Below are positions 51,621-61,019 of a stretch of DNA of 64,000 nt, in pieces. The stretch comes from Margaritifera margaritifera (lineage: Eukaryota > Mollusca > Bivalvia > Unionida > Margaritiferidae). Below the pieces are notes generated by a model. It was not told where the DNA came from, ran no database searches, and was given only the letters and a program-made list of their open reading frames with translations. Both the position numbers and the translations under genes were made by a program. The DNA lies in assembly GCA_029931535.1 (NCBI GenBank), contig JAQPZY010001011.1:487001-551000 (forward strand), in the 5' to 3' direction. Position 1 is the stretch's first letter. Each line of letters opens with the position of its first letter.

Positions 51621-51769
51621 TATTGTTTTGCATCAGCTGTACATGAAGAGGAAGGGACTATCTCTAATCGTCCTTCTTCATTTGTTGATGTTTGAAGTAG
51701 TAGGGCTTATTAAAAATGCTGATTTAGAAAAAATGGTGTTGGCTAGTTTTTGAAACAAAAAGTTCTTTT

Positions 51770-51939
51770 GACATGCTCACATGCTCTCTCTCCATCAATA
51801 TTTGAATTAGTCTAAGAGGGATGTTTTCTTTCACATACGTACCGAATCTGAGGAATGTTTTCCTTCCCGTCCATGCATGTAGCCTATAAAATGTGTGTGT
51901 TCCCCAGTCTTGCCATCCATCGTCGACTAGGCAACAACT
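51770..51939 (+). promoter_or_regulatory. Promoter of small-gene unit 1 (TATA box 51,885-51,891)
   Basis: agcctataaaa lies 55 nt before an ATG at 51,940 and is preceded by ctaagagggatgttttcttt. The same order recurs in unit 2. A shared tcgtcgact block lies about 40 nt after the TATA box, at the place of a transcription start or 5' leader. Confidence 0.6.
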
Positions 51940-52151
51940 ATGATTACTAGTGGAAAATTAAGTTAGGATGGAGCACCTCTTAGGCCAAGTAGAAGAAGTT
52001 TACCCGTACAAGAACCACGTCAAAGGGCAATGGTGGGGTTTAGAGCAGCAACGACTTTGATGAGGAAAGTAATGGAGGAGGAAATGAAAAAGATAAAGTG
52101 GAATTTGGTAGAGGAGAAGAGGGAGCAAAAAAGATTGATGGAGGAATTTTA
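51940..52151 (+). pseudogene. Small charged protein, unit 1
   Basis: From ATG 51,940 the frame reads MITSGKLS, one TAG (51,964), then DGAPLRPSRRSLPVQEPRQR with a basic character, then a charged helix MRKVMEEEMKKIKWNLVEEK and REQKRLMEEF before TAA. The helix part resembles the unit 2 product. Not a recognised histone or other family. Basic head plus acidic/basic coiled coil would suit a nucleic-acid or capsid-core binding role, which is inference. Confidence 0.4.
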
Positions 52152-52338
52152 AGTTCCAGCACTGAACACTGGGCGACAGAGGCAGATGGGCCTCATTTAA
52201 GGTTCTCTTTCTCTTCTACACACAGACGGTCCTGGTGTGTAGTTACACCAATGAGGTCCAGGCGTTGTTTAGTCAGGCCAGTGAGGTCTAATCGTCATGG
52301 ATATCAGTAAGATCTTTGATCCAGAACAAAAACCAAAC

Positions 52339-52354
52339 AGCCCTTTTCAGAGCC
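52339..52354 (+). terminator. Histone-type 3' stem-loop, unit 1 (worn)
   Basis: AGCCCTTTTCAGAGCC keeps the loop TTTC and closing T-A pair of the animal histone mRNA stem-loop but has two mismatched stem pairs. It lies at the same place relative to the gene as the perfect stem-loop of unit 2. Confidence 0.55.
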
Positions 52355-52609
52355 ATTTAGATACTACTCAACGATTGTCAAGATTTGTTAGTATGTCTTT
52401 AACAACAAAAACTTCAATACTAATAGTAATGTAATAGTGTGTTTGTGGGCATAGTGTGTTTAAACACTCCTCCGCTTGTTAGGTTTGTATGAAAAAATGT
52501 GTGATTGACTTGTTCTTTTTGGACGTCCTCTTTTCTTTTGCTCTCTCTGTGTCAATCTCTGATTTCTCTGATTTTTTTAAAGGAGAATAGTTTCTTTTAA
52601 GTCCTCCTA

Positions 52610-52770
52610 ACTTGTCTTCTATCCTCTCTGTATACTACACCTAAGTATGTTTTCCTTAACGTCCAGGTCTTCACTTAGAGGGATGTTTTTCTTTACATCC
52701 ACATCTCTAGCATATAAAGCGGCGCATTTGCCAATCTTGCTATTTGTCGTCGACTCGTCAACCAAGAAGA
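52610..52770 (+). promoter_or_regulatory. Promoter of small-gene unit 2 (TATA box 52,713-52,718)
   Basis: ctagcatataaagc lies 58 nt before ATG 52,771; upstream is cttagagggatgtttttctt as in unit 1, and the leader shares tgtcgtcgactcgtcaac. The TATA-to-TATA distance of the two units is 828 bp. Confidence 0.6.
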
Positions 52771-53094
52771 ATGAGCAGCCAACACTGCCAGATTGGCAAG
52801 CTATGTGAAGCCAGTGCCTTAATGGAGAGAACAGAATGCTTCTTGGACTAAATGAGGGACTAATACCCTACCAATTCAAGGCATTTACATAGGTCAATGA
52901 TCTCTTTGCAAACGGTGAAAGAACTTGTTCACGAAGTAATAAAGAAGGAGACAGCGAACATTAAAAGAGCTTGGGCTAAGGAAGCAATGGAGCGTGAGGG
53001 ACAGCAAGAGGAAGCAAGAACTCTTCAACGCCAGATGAGACATTGTTTAGGAGAGGATATGTGCCAGAGGAGAAAACGAAGTCCAAAAAGATAA
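52771..53094 (+). pseudogene. Small charged coiled-coil protein, unit 2
   Basis: One frame of 107 codons from ATG 52,771 to TAA, with stops at 52,849 and 52,861. Parts: MSSQHCQIGKLCEASALMER, then after the stops TVKELVHEVIKKETANIKRA, KEAMEREGQQEEARTLQRQM and a basic end CQRRKRSPKR. Predicted as a long charged helix with a basic tail. No family recognised. The gene ends with a canonical histone-type 3' signal 105 bp downstream, so its message would lack a poly(A) tail and be limited to S phase if the signal works. Confidence 0.45.
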
Positions 53095-53198
53095 CACACT
53101 TGGAGCCACTCGATATGGGGTAGGAAATGTTCAGAGTGCAGAGTTCGGTCCGGGAGATGAGGCATGTGTTAACCCTCTTTGGTTAGCAACACTCCAAT

Positions 53199-53214
53199 GG
53201 CCCTTTTCAGGGCC
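53199..53214 (+). terminator. Canonical histone mRNA 3' stem-loop, unit 2
   Basis: GGCCCTTTTCAGGGCC is a 6-bp stem with a TTTC loop, followed by ACCCA, exactly the form of animal replication-dependent histone 3' ends (stem-loop-binding protein site). Twelve nt later agaaaagaga (53,227-53,236) is a purine-rich histone downstream element of the U7 snRNA type. Confidence 0.85.
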
Positions 53215-53444
53215 ACCCAGTTCTCTAGAAAAGAGATACTATTCAATCATTGCAACTTATCTGTGTTTTATGTTCGTGTATGTCTATTTCCAATTAAAAT
53301 TTATCCCCACCCCAGTATGATAGTATATAAGTATGTTTGCAGGTATTATGTGTGTAAACACTCATACTCTCTTGTGTATCGTATTATGTATGTGTGATTT
53401 CATTCCCTTCATTACATCCTACCCTTTTCGTTGGTTAGTAGGTG

Positions 53445-53665
53445 TCGGGTGTGTTGGATAGTAAATATGGAGCGTTGGATAGCAGATACCTAGGTGTTGG
53501 ATAGTAGATCATTTGGTGTTGAATAGTAGATCACTAGGTATTTGGATAATAGACAACAAGGTGTTGGATAATAGATAAGTGCATGTTGGATAGTTGATCA
53601 CAAGGTCTTGGACAGGAGATAACTTGGTGTTGGATAGTAGATACCTAGGTGTTGAATAATAGATC
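53445..53665. repeat. About 23-bp minisatellite inside the right terminal repeat
   Basis: About ten units of ggtgttggatagtagatcac plus tag, with many point variants. One unit is present at the left end (48,430-48,460), so the array expanded on the right side only. Confidence 0.85.
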
Positions 53666-53841
53666 ACTAGGTGTTGGTCACTCTAATATAAATTCCATTT
53701 TGATGCCATAGAGGACCACAATGTTAAACCTATGGACATTTTTAACATTACATTTCCCGTTTGAGGCCAAAGAGTTACATATGTGTTAACCAATGGGCGT
53801 AATGTTAATTCCCATTTGAGGCCATATTGCCCCATCTTACT
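53655..53841. repeat. Right terminal inverted repeat of the Maverick-like element
   Basis: Inverse of the left repeat, with about one change per eight bases. On its inner side it passes into a minisatellite of about 23 bp. Confidence 0.88.
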
Positions 53842-54112
53842 AGTCTTCTTTTTGATGGGAGATATCAGTACTGGGAAAAATGTAAAATGAGACCAGTTTG
53901 GATTTGTCGCCAAAGTATAAAATTTACATAGCATGTTTGCTGATGGGAAAGAATATTGACATTGTAAGTAGAAATGTTCATATGTTTGGTCATAATGATG
54001 GCGTAACACTGAAGGAAAGGAGAGCTTATGCACACACTTTGCATTAAAATATTTGTAGAAATGCAATGACTATTGATGCAATTAACATCTATAATAATAA
54101 TAATAATAATCT

Positions 54113-54235
54113 GCCCTGGATAGCAGAGTGGTATTGCGCTTGTGTGTTTATATGATTCCCAGAAAATGGGAGTTAAGTGTTTTCCTAAGGACACTGACAG
54201 TCAGCCGGTCTGGGCAGCGATATCATATTAACCAT
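54113..54235 (-). mobile_element. SINE family 1 fragment
   Basis: aaatgggagttaagtgtttt, cctaaggacac and cggtctgggcagcgatatca match the inverted body of the family 1 copy at 7.1 kb. The left part (ccctggatagcagagtggta) differs. Confidence 0.5.
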
Positions 54236-54421
54236 ATAGTTTCTTTTTTGTGTGTGTTTTGCTTTGTTTTGGTTTAAAATTATGAGTAAAATCCAGACAC
54301 GGTGAATGGATTGAATACAAATGTAATCATTTCCAGCAACGTAAAGGAACATATCCTAACTGCATTAAATGTTTATTAAATGTTATTTCCCGGCGGTTAT
54401 ACTCGCTGCACATACACTTAC

Positions 54422-54579
54422 CTCGTAAAGAGCATTGCATGGTCGTAGCGTACTTCAGATTTTGAACCAACGTTCTTGTCCCAATATGAGATAAGGCTAA
54501 GATACTTGTCAGCATTGATATATTTTTTTCCGTCAACTATCTTCACCAGAGGACGCTTGCGTTCGATTTCTTGTTGCGT
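54422..54579 (-). CDS. Metalloprotease exon d
   Basis: Begins in phase with exon c (TQQEIERKRP), then INADKYLSLISYWDKN and KSEVRYDHAMLFT. YDHAMLFT is the conserved DHA-x-LLT strand of reprolysins, which comes shortly before the zinc site. Acceptor tttaaag, donor gtaagt; ends with two bases of a codon. The intron after it spans 17 kb to the next firm exon. Confidence 0.88.
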
Positions 54580-55439
54580 CTTTAAAGAAAATATGAAACA
54601 AATGAAAAACATATAGTAAATGTGGAAAGTCAGTTTCTCTCTATAAGCAAGAGTGGAAACAATTGAAAAATGATGTATTATTTATTTCGATTCAGTTCCT
54701 AATTTAGGACTAAAGTGCGCACGAAAACAGCGATACGGGTGAAGGGATACAAAGTTGTACATTTTGTCTTCCACTCTTTTTTCCCAGTACATGGGCAGTT
54801 GTAGGTCAGGGAGCATCCTACACATTATCTGGTTACCTTGTATAAGGTGGTCGTAGGTATAATGATTAGTGCAAATATAAATACCGCACAAACATTTACT
54901 GTACGGAGAGAGACAGACCTATATATATATATATGTGTGTGTGTGTTGAACAAGAAAGTTATCCTTAATTACGGTTACAAATTAAAAACAATTCAGAAAT
55001 GAATATTTCAGTATATAAATTATACTTTGAAATAGATTACTATAAGATAAGATTTTTATGCAATTAATTTCATCATGTTCAGGCAATATATACATATACT
55101 AATGCTAAAACCAATCAAATTGTTGCAATACAATGAAAAGAGTTAACAGACACACTCTCTCTGTGTCTCTTGTTCTGTGACTCTCTCTCTCTACATATGT
55201 AATAGTACTGAAAACCAATTCATGTAAAATATATTCTAAAGTCTATGTTTCAAGGCGGTTTTGGTATGATTCAATTAAAACAAGAAAATATTCCAAATTG
55301 CCATGTTTTAAAGTTTTCTTCCTGTGCCCTTTGTTTCTTTTTATAGATACATCCCAATTTATTCTAAACATGTTGTCTTTCTATTCAAACTTCTTTATAT
55401 CTTGCCAAAATCGTTTTACTTTGGACATTCAAAAAAATA

Positions 55440-55735
55440 TGAGAGAGTACTTCCGGACTGTTATTTAAAAAAGGACACATATTATCATTCAATATATATA
55501 ATTTTAGTCCTGACTGTTATTACAAAATGGTCATTTCTTATAATTAAATTTACCAAATTTATTCCGGACTGTTATTACAAAAAGAGATCATATTATCATT
55601 CAATATACCAATTTTAGTCCGGACTGTTATTACAAAAATGGCACATATTATCATTCAATATACCAATTTTAGTCCGGACTGTTATTACAAAAAGGGCACA
55701 TATTATCATTCAGTATACCAATTTTAGTCAGGTAA
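55440..55735. repeat. About 55-60-bp minisatellite, five units
   Basis: Units of ggactgttattacaaaaagg, cacatattatcattcaatat and accaattttagtcc. Confidence 0.92.
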
Positions 55736-55934
55736 GTAAGTGAGTAATATCCTATGTAATAATCTATACTGGAACAACCATAGAGTAGTATCATTACCTC
55801 CTCCCACACCACTACTTGGACTCTAAATCAGTTTGTTATAATTGTTGTAATGGAGGATTTACATTAAATCATATGTTCACAAACAAAATAAACACTATAT
55901 GGTGCAGAAATCCAAAGTTCACAAAATTTCTTAC

Positions 55935-56012
55935 CTTGAAAATGAAAAATGCTCGAAGGGTGATACGGATTTCTATACTCGGATCTTCTATTTCTTTGTA
56001 GCGCAGGCGTAC
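55935..56012 (-). CDS. Metalloprotease exon c
   Basis: Twenty-six whole codons, VRLRYKEIEDPSIEIRITLR then AFFIFK. The pattern is the second/third strand region of reprolysin domains (VxLRYKxLxxPSIxIxL). Acceptor ttatag, donor gtaaga, phase 0 at both ends; it joins exon b as IINGVRLRY. Confidence 0.85.
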
Positions 56013-56149
56013 CTATAACGAAATATAAAACATTCTCTACGAATGATTAGAGTTTGCTATTCTGACATCAATGTGTGCAAAATAATGTTTGTTTCGTTTT
56101 CTTCAAATTCTTCTCAGAAGCTGTACAATCATAACATGCTATATGTATA

Positions 56150-56250
56150 ATATCAGAAAGCTGTGTTACCTCTTTTACAATCAGAAAGACGTGTTACCTC
56201 CTTTACAATCAGAAAGGCATGTTACCTCCTTTACAATCAGAAAGGATAAT
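56150..56250. repeat. 28-bp tandem repeat, about three and a half units
   Basis: Unit cagaaagacgtgttacctcc plus tttacaat. Confidence 0.9.
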
Positions 56251-56579
56251 GAACATAAATATCTACGTTTGCCATCAAAAAGATGTGTTCAATATAAAGA
56301 GAAAGATGAAATTTATCTAAAACGGACAATATTAATATCATTTTGATCATTTCATCGAGGTGGCCAGTTTGTCGTCCCTAGACAGCCAGTTTAATTGTCG
56401 TGAGTATGGCACGGGCCCAGCGTGAGTTCCCCGCACCCCATTTTTGCACGTTTCTTGTAGCACAACCAAATTGGTATGCGCCGTTGGCTTGTCGGGCCTG
56501 TGGAACGTACCAGGAAGAATATTGTAAAACAGCATATATAATGTGGGGAAAACAAGGTTGTTAGGGCGACCGAGCCACC

Positions 56580-56990
56580 CCCTCGACTCCTTCTTGCCCT
56601 GCTTTTAAATAACGACAACACGGACAGCAGGCTCGAGGGAGTCATGGTTCTCGAATTGGCCTAACTGGTCTATCGTAGCAAAGAGCTCATTAACAATCCC
56701 TGGGTCGCTCGAGACTGGTCCCCGAAGGCTTTGGGAAAGAGCTTGGCGTCCACTGTTTCATAAACCTCTCCTTGTATCTTTTTGTCTACATTAGCGTAAT
56801 CTCAAACTATATTGTGTAGGTCTGCCCTGGCAAAAACCGCTGGAATAACAGGCTGCTCGAGGGCAACGTCTGATTTATCAGGTAGTATGACACTTTGTGC
56901 CTGGGTGGGCCTTATGGTGTCTACTCAACCTGCCATCCAATGGCCAAAGAACCCCACTCGCCAGTAGTGCGTCCAGCGTGCCATTTTATT
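56580..56990 (-). pseudogene. Unknown protein remnant in the inverted-repeat element
   Basis: Minus-strand reading: THYWRVGFFGHWMAG, TGA, VDTIRPTQAQSVILPDKSDV and ALEQPVIPAVFARADLHNIV, TGA, DYANVDKKIQGEVYETVDAK, LFPKAFGDQSR, then in another frame DPGIVNELFATIDQLGQFEN. Two TGA stops and one frame change. Composition is that of a real protein. No family recognised. Confidence 0.45.
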
Positions 56991-57058
56991 AAATTTGTCT
57001 TATTTGCCCTCTGAAAAGCAGCTTGTTCAAATGTGTAAAGGTAGACATGATGCTGTGC

Positions 57059-57289
57059 TTATTTTAAGCTATATAACAGGTGAGTATATATCTCTAACCG
57101 GATTTTGTTTTGTTTGTATTTCACTGATAACTTCATTAAAGTGCCTCCTTGCTTTTTTCTCATTAGATTTCTTGTTAAAAGATCACCATCACAATGCGCA
57201 CATATCTTACAATCGTTCCATCTTCCAGTACAACACTTCCAACATGGGTAGACCCTACATCCTTTTCTAAACTGTGCCGCAATACTCAT
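57059..57289 (-). CDS. Cys-rich small protein in the inverted-repeat element
   Basis: ATG at 57,289, MSIAAQFRKGCRVYPCWKCC then TGRWNDCKICAHCDGDLL, followed by a basic stretch LMRKKQGGTLMKLSVKYKQN. Six Cys and one His in CxxCC-x6-C-x2-C-x2-C spacing suggest a small zinc-binding fold. No known family recognised. The frame may change near 57,095 (a PVRDIYSPVI reading lies in another frame). A tttattatact TATA-like box lies about 75 nt upstream. Confidence 0.4.
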   Translation of the reverse strand: MSIAAQFRKGCRVYPCWKCCTGRWNDCKICAHCDGDLLTRNLMRKKQGGTLMKLSVKYKQNKIRLEIYTHLLYSLK

Positions 57290-58019
57290 TCTGCAAACCT
57301 CTGTACTTTCAAGTTAAAGCCAAGCACACTTGTGTGCTCACAATCCAAGCAGTATAATAAATTATACACATTTATTAAAATAGGAAAAAAATCGCATTTA
57401 TCTCGCATTCCGAAATACCCATATTGCGGCAATCTGGGGGGGGGGGCTGTCTAACAACTTTTATTTTCACACATGATATATGCTGTCTAACAATATTATT
57501 TCCTGTACATTGCAAGGGCCCAGCAAAGCCCACAGCGTGTGCCAATTTTTGTTGTGCTTCGAGTACGAGTAGGCCTACCATGCAAAAAAGGGGCTCCGGG
57601 AACTCCCGCTGGTCCCATGCCCCACTCGCAAAAATTGAACTGGTGGTCTAGGGATGACGCCAGTATATGAAGGTCTGCTAGGTATCATATCTGCCTTTTG
57701 AGACCAAAATGTGTGTGTGTTTGTGTGTGTGTTCCGTAGCGTTTCATTTGTTAATAGAGTAAGTCGGGTCACAGTGGAGATGGTTTACAGATGGGGTGGG
57801 TAACAGATGAGACTAGGTTAAAGAGAGGCCTATTTGGGAAGGTTTTATTGTAATTACATCTACAAAAATTACAGCAGCGCCAATTTGAGGAAAATTTTTG
57901 AAGAAATTAAATCAGGTGAGATGCATCCAAGTAACACGAAATTCTTCCCTGTTCGACGATCAAACATAGATTTTGTATATCCTGCTGGAATGTTGTGTTC
58001 CATAGTATTCATTACTTAC

Positions 58020-58116
58020 ACCGTTAATAATGTGCGAGTATGCTTCTCTTATTTTACTTTCCGTTGAAACATCCTCATCGTGGGCATAAGTTGTTTCAAC
58101 CGGCAGAGTTGAAAAT
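58020..58116 (-). CDS. Metalloprotease exon b
   Basis: One leading base completes the Leu codon from exon a, then FSTLPVETTYAHDEDVSTES and KIREAYSHIING. The end (AYSHIING) matches the helix before the second strand in reprolysins. Acceptor cttgcag, donor gtaagt, exit phase 0. The acceptor lies only about 14 nt from a (TA)n run of about 90 bp on the intron side. Confidence 0.8.
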
Positions 58117-58127
58117 CTGCAAGTAGA

Positions 58128-58130
58128 TAT

Positions 58131-58219
<89 letters not shown>
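58128..58219. repeat. (TA)n microsatellite next to a splice acceptor
   Basis: About 90 bp of TA with one short break. On the gene strand it ends about 14 nt before the acceptor of exon b. Confidence 0.95.
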
Positions 58220-58221
<2 letters not shown>

Positions 58222-58489
58222 CTATGTGTGTGACCAAAGAGACATAAAATATGCAGATGTGAATTTGTTAAATGTTCTCTTTCTCATGAAAGAAATAACA
58301 GTATCAATTTACTTGCATAAGAAATTATTTGGATGCATGTTGTCTGCGTCTTGTTTACGACTTTCATTACTTTTTCTACTCGATTCTGATTCGCAAGAAT
58401 TTGAAATTCGAGAAAATATATGACATGGATTCATCATTAGGCATATATTCCAATTGCATTGACAATTTGCAAAATAACAGCATTTGAGG

Positions 58490-60635
58490 TTTTCAAAACC
58501 AGAAATTCATCACAATTTGAGCCTGTATGGGGTGAAGATGATAATATAAGATGGATTTTGGATTGGGCACTTATAGAGGAAAGGGAAATTTAACATTAGT
58601 CCATAGTATTAACATAGTGGGCCTGAATAGGGACAAGGAGAACTAAACGTGAAAAACGTTCATTGGTTGAACATGATGGGCCACAATGTAAATTGACAAT
58701 GCGGTGGAAATTTGAAAAGGACCTGTTGGCGACAAGATGAATTTAACATTAATCTATATGTTTAACATTGGAGCCTGTCTGGTGACAAGGGCGATGACAT
58801 GTGAAAAACATTTATAGGTTGAACAGGGTGATACCGTATGTGGCAAAATGTTCGATGTCATTTTACAAATGTATTATTTTCGTTTTTGTCGTCCTAGATT
58901 GAATACGTTTACTGAGCTGATACCTATTGTCGCTTCGATAAAAATTGGCAGAAATGTACTGTTTCATTTTTGTAGCCCTAGATTTGATATTTTGACTGAA
59001 CTGCTACCTTTTGTAATGTGGTGTTGGTGAAAAAAAACGAAATATTGTGACACTGTGGACGCGCATTATAGCCTCTTATAGACATTATACTGGATGGAGA
59101 GAAGAACAAACACTTATTGACAGGCTTTAGCTTACTTGTTCAATCCAAGTGTCCTGCAAAATATCAAATGCCAGTTTGGTTAACTTTTTTATACTGTTTT
59201 GTTTTTTAGTCCTAGATTTGATACGTTCACTGAACTGCTACATATTGTAATGGGCTGTTGGTGAAAAAAGACAATAAAAAATTGCTACCCAGTCAAACAA
59301 GGTCAGTCTTTGGTGTGCTGATGAGTAGATATAGATGCTGGTCAATAAGATGGTGTATTGGACAGTAGAAGCCTGTGTTGGTCAGTAGATGTGAGTGCTG
59401 GTCAATAACATGATGTATTGGTCAGTACAGGTGGGTGTTGCTCAGTATGTGTGGGTGATGGTTAGTAAGATGATGTTTTGGTCAGTACATATAGGTGGTG
59501 GTCGGTAAGATGGCGTTTTGATAGGTGTGGGTGCTGATCAGTAAGTATGTGTGTTGGTCAGTAAGACGATGTATTGGTCATTAGGTGTGGGTGCTGATCA
59601 GTAAAACGGTGCATTGGTCAGTATGTGTGGGTGTTGGTCGGTATGTGTTGGTGACTGTCAGCAGGCGTTACCTTTATCCTTGTACCCGTACGGCCATCTC
59701 ATGTTCAACCTATCGATAGTTTTCACATTACGTTATTTCTTATTTCTTATCCCTCGAGGGTCACACTTTCAACATGGCACGATCATTGTATTCTTTACAA
59801 GTACAAACAGTCCAGTACATTTGTAACAAAGTGAAGAACCCAAGTATTTTGCTCACTTGACAAATCAGCCCAGTAGCAGAACAATGTGTCTTGTAATAAC
59901 CTTAAACTATACGAAAACTTTACCTTACGCCAAACTCTGACATTGTCTGACAGTTTAACAATGTTTCATTGTATTTCACCAACAGTGCATTGCAGTTGGT
60001 AGCAGTTCAGCGAATGTATCAAATCTAGGGCTACGAAAATGAAAACAGTACATTTGTAACAAAGCAAACCAAACTGACATTGGATATTTGGGCAATACAC
60101 GTTCTTCCAATGTGTATCGAAGCGACAAAAGGTGAACGCATTAAATCTAGGGAGACAAAAACAATTGGATATTTTGCAACGCACTTTCTGCAACAGATAG
60201 TCCACTCTTTTTAATATATGAACCTTTTCCACATACCATTCGCCACTAACCCCATACCGGCCCCCAGTGATAAACCAATAGACCAATGTTAAATTCCCCT
60301 GGTCGCCAGACAGGCCCGTTTCAAAATGGCCACCATAATGTAATTCCTATTGTTGCCAGACCGGTCCATCATGTTTGACCTATGAAAGTTTTTCCCATTA
60401 TGTTTCCCTTTGTTGCTATTCAGGGCCACAGTGCTATTAATCCTATGGAATAATGTTAAATTCCCCTCTACCTATGACGGTACAATCCAGAATATTATCC
60501 CCTCCCCGCTCCACAATGACCTCCTCTCTCTCCATACAGGCCCAATCCAATATGGCTGTCTAATGCTAATTCCCATCTCCCTCCCATAGTGGCTCATTTT
60601 GCCCCATTGTAATCCCCCATTACTAGTATGCGCGT
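58490..60635. mobile_element. Long-TIR element related to the Maverick-like element's ends, no capsid genes
   Basis: Left arm 58,490-59,270 and right arm 59,945-60,635 match in reverse for about 700 bp, e.g. gaatttaacattnnnctat blocks, gggcctgtctgg, gtcctagatttgatacg, gaactgctacc. The right end (ccccattactagt) equals the terminal word of the 48.3-53.8 kb element, and both share the taacattg-plus-G-rich sub-repeats. No protein recognised in the spacer. Likely a non-autonomous relative. Confidence 0.7.
59300..59665. repeat. About 20-bp minisatellite in the spacer of the long-TIR element
   Basis: About sixteen units of ggtcagtaagatgatgtatt and ggtcagtaggtgtgggtgct types, alternating. The position corresponds to that of the minisatellite in the Maverick-like element. 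Confidence 0.85.
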
Positions 60636-60952
60636 TTAAACAGAGACTTGAACATAGGACCCTCTTTACTACCTGGGAGCTCAACTTATTCATATTCGGG
60701 CCAACATCTCAACAAGACAATTTGTGTCACATAATAAAAGCCCTATAACCTTGTTGTCAGCTTCATTTATAGCTCAATAAACACTTCAACAAACTTTGTT
60801 TAGCAGCACTTTTAGAGATAGATAGATAGACATATAACTAGAATTGTGCATAAATATACATATTGTATTTGCTTATTCAACGAAATTTCTGATACACAGA
60901 TAGATATATAGAGAGACAGATACATGGGTTTTAATGCAAAGAGAACACTTAC

Positions 60953-61019
60953 AATTCCCATTTTCCTGAATCTAGGAGAACGGCGATCTCAACATTGTAG
61001 ACTTGCTTGTTTTCTTTCT
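60953..61019 (-). CDS. Metalloprotease exon a (start of reprolysin domain)
   Basis: Codes KENKQVYNVEIAVLLDSGKW plus E. The VEIAVLLD part matches the first beta strand of reprolysin catalytic domains (VExxVVxD). Acceptor taacag, donor gtaagt. It ends with two bases of a codon. A second AG two bases in makes 61,017 an alternative first base. Confidence 0.75.

Larger units (their letters stand above)
51690..53430. repeat. Tandem duplication of about 830-870 bp (two small-gene units plus partial ends)
   Basis: Promoter, coding, stem-loop and 3' flank (agtgtgtttaaacactc in unit 1, atgtgtgtaaacactc in unit 2, then a gtgtgatt/gtgtgattt and T/C-rich block) recur in the same order. A third promoter is cut off where the right-end minisatellite begins. 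Confidence 0.75.
48272..53841 (+). mobile_element. Compact Maverick-like element, about 5.6 kb, capsid cassette only
   Basis: Bounded by terminal inverted repeats with ends agtaa-atgggg. On the plus strand it carries, in order: minor capsid, small pX/pVI-like protein, short basic ORF, major capsid, adenain-like protease piece, then two tandem small-gene units with histone-type 3' ends. There is no polymerase B, retroviral-type integrase or packaging ATPase inside, although full Mavericks of 15-20 kb have these. The minor capsid frame is 5'-truncated and begins about 40 bp inside the left repeat, so an internal deletion joined the left repeat to the capsid genes. No clear 6-bp target duplication. 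It lies antisense in a metalloprotease intron. All capsid frames are broken. Confidence 0.78.
56365..57662 (-). mobile_element. Unclassified inverted-repeat element, 1.3 kb
   Basis: A left arm (56,365-56,575) and a right arm (57,440-57,662) match in reverse: gtcgtccctagacagccagt opposite actggtggtctagggatgac, through tgcaaaaatggggtgcgggg and ctgttttacaatattcttcc equivalents. The inside is more GC-rich than its surroundings and reads as coding on the minus strand in two parts. No transposase recognised. It lies in the intron between exons b and c of the metalloprotease gene. Confidence 0.65.

Noticed and set aside
51940..53094. True histone genes (because of the stem-loops)
   Set aside because: None of the three frames shows the core histone signatures (e.g. 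of H3, H4, H2A or H2B). Only the 3' signals are histone-like.
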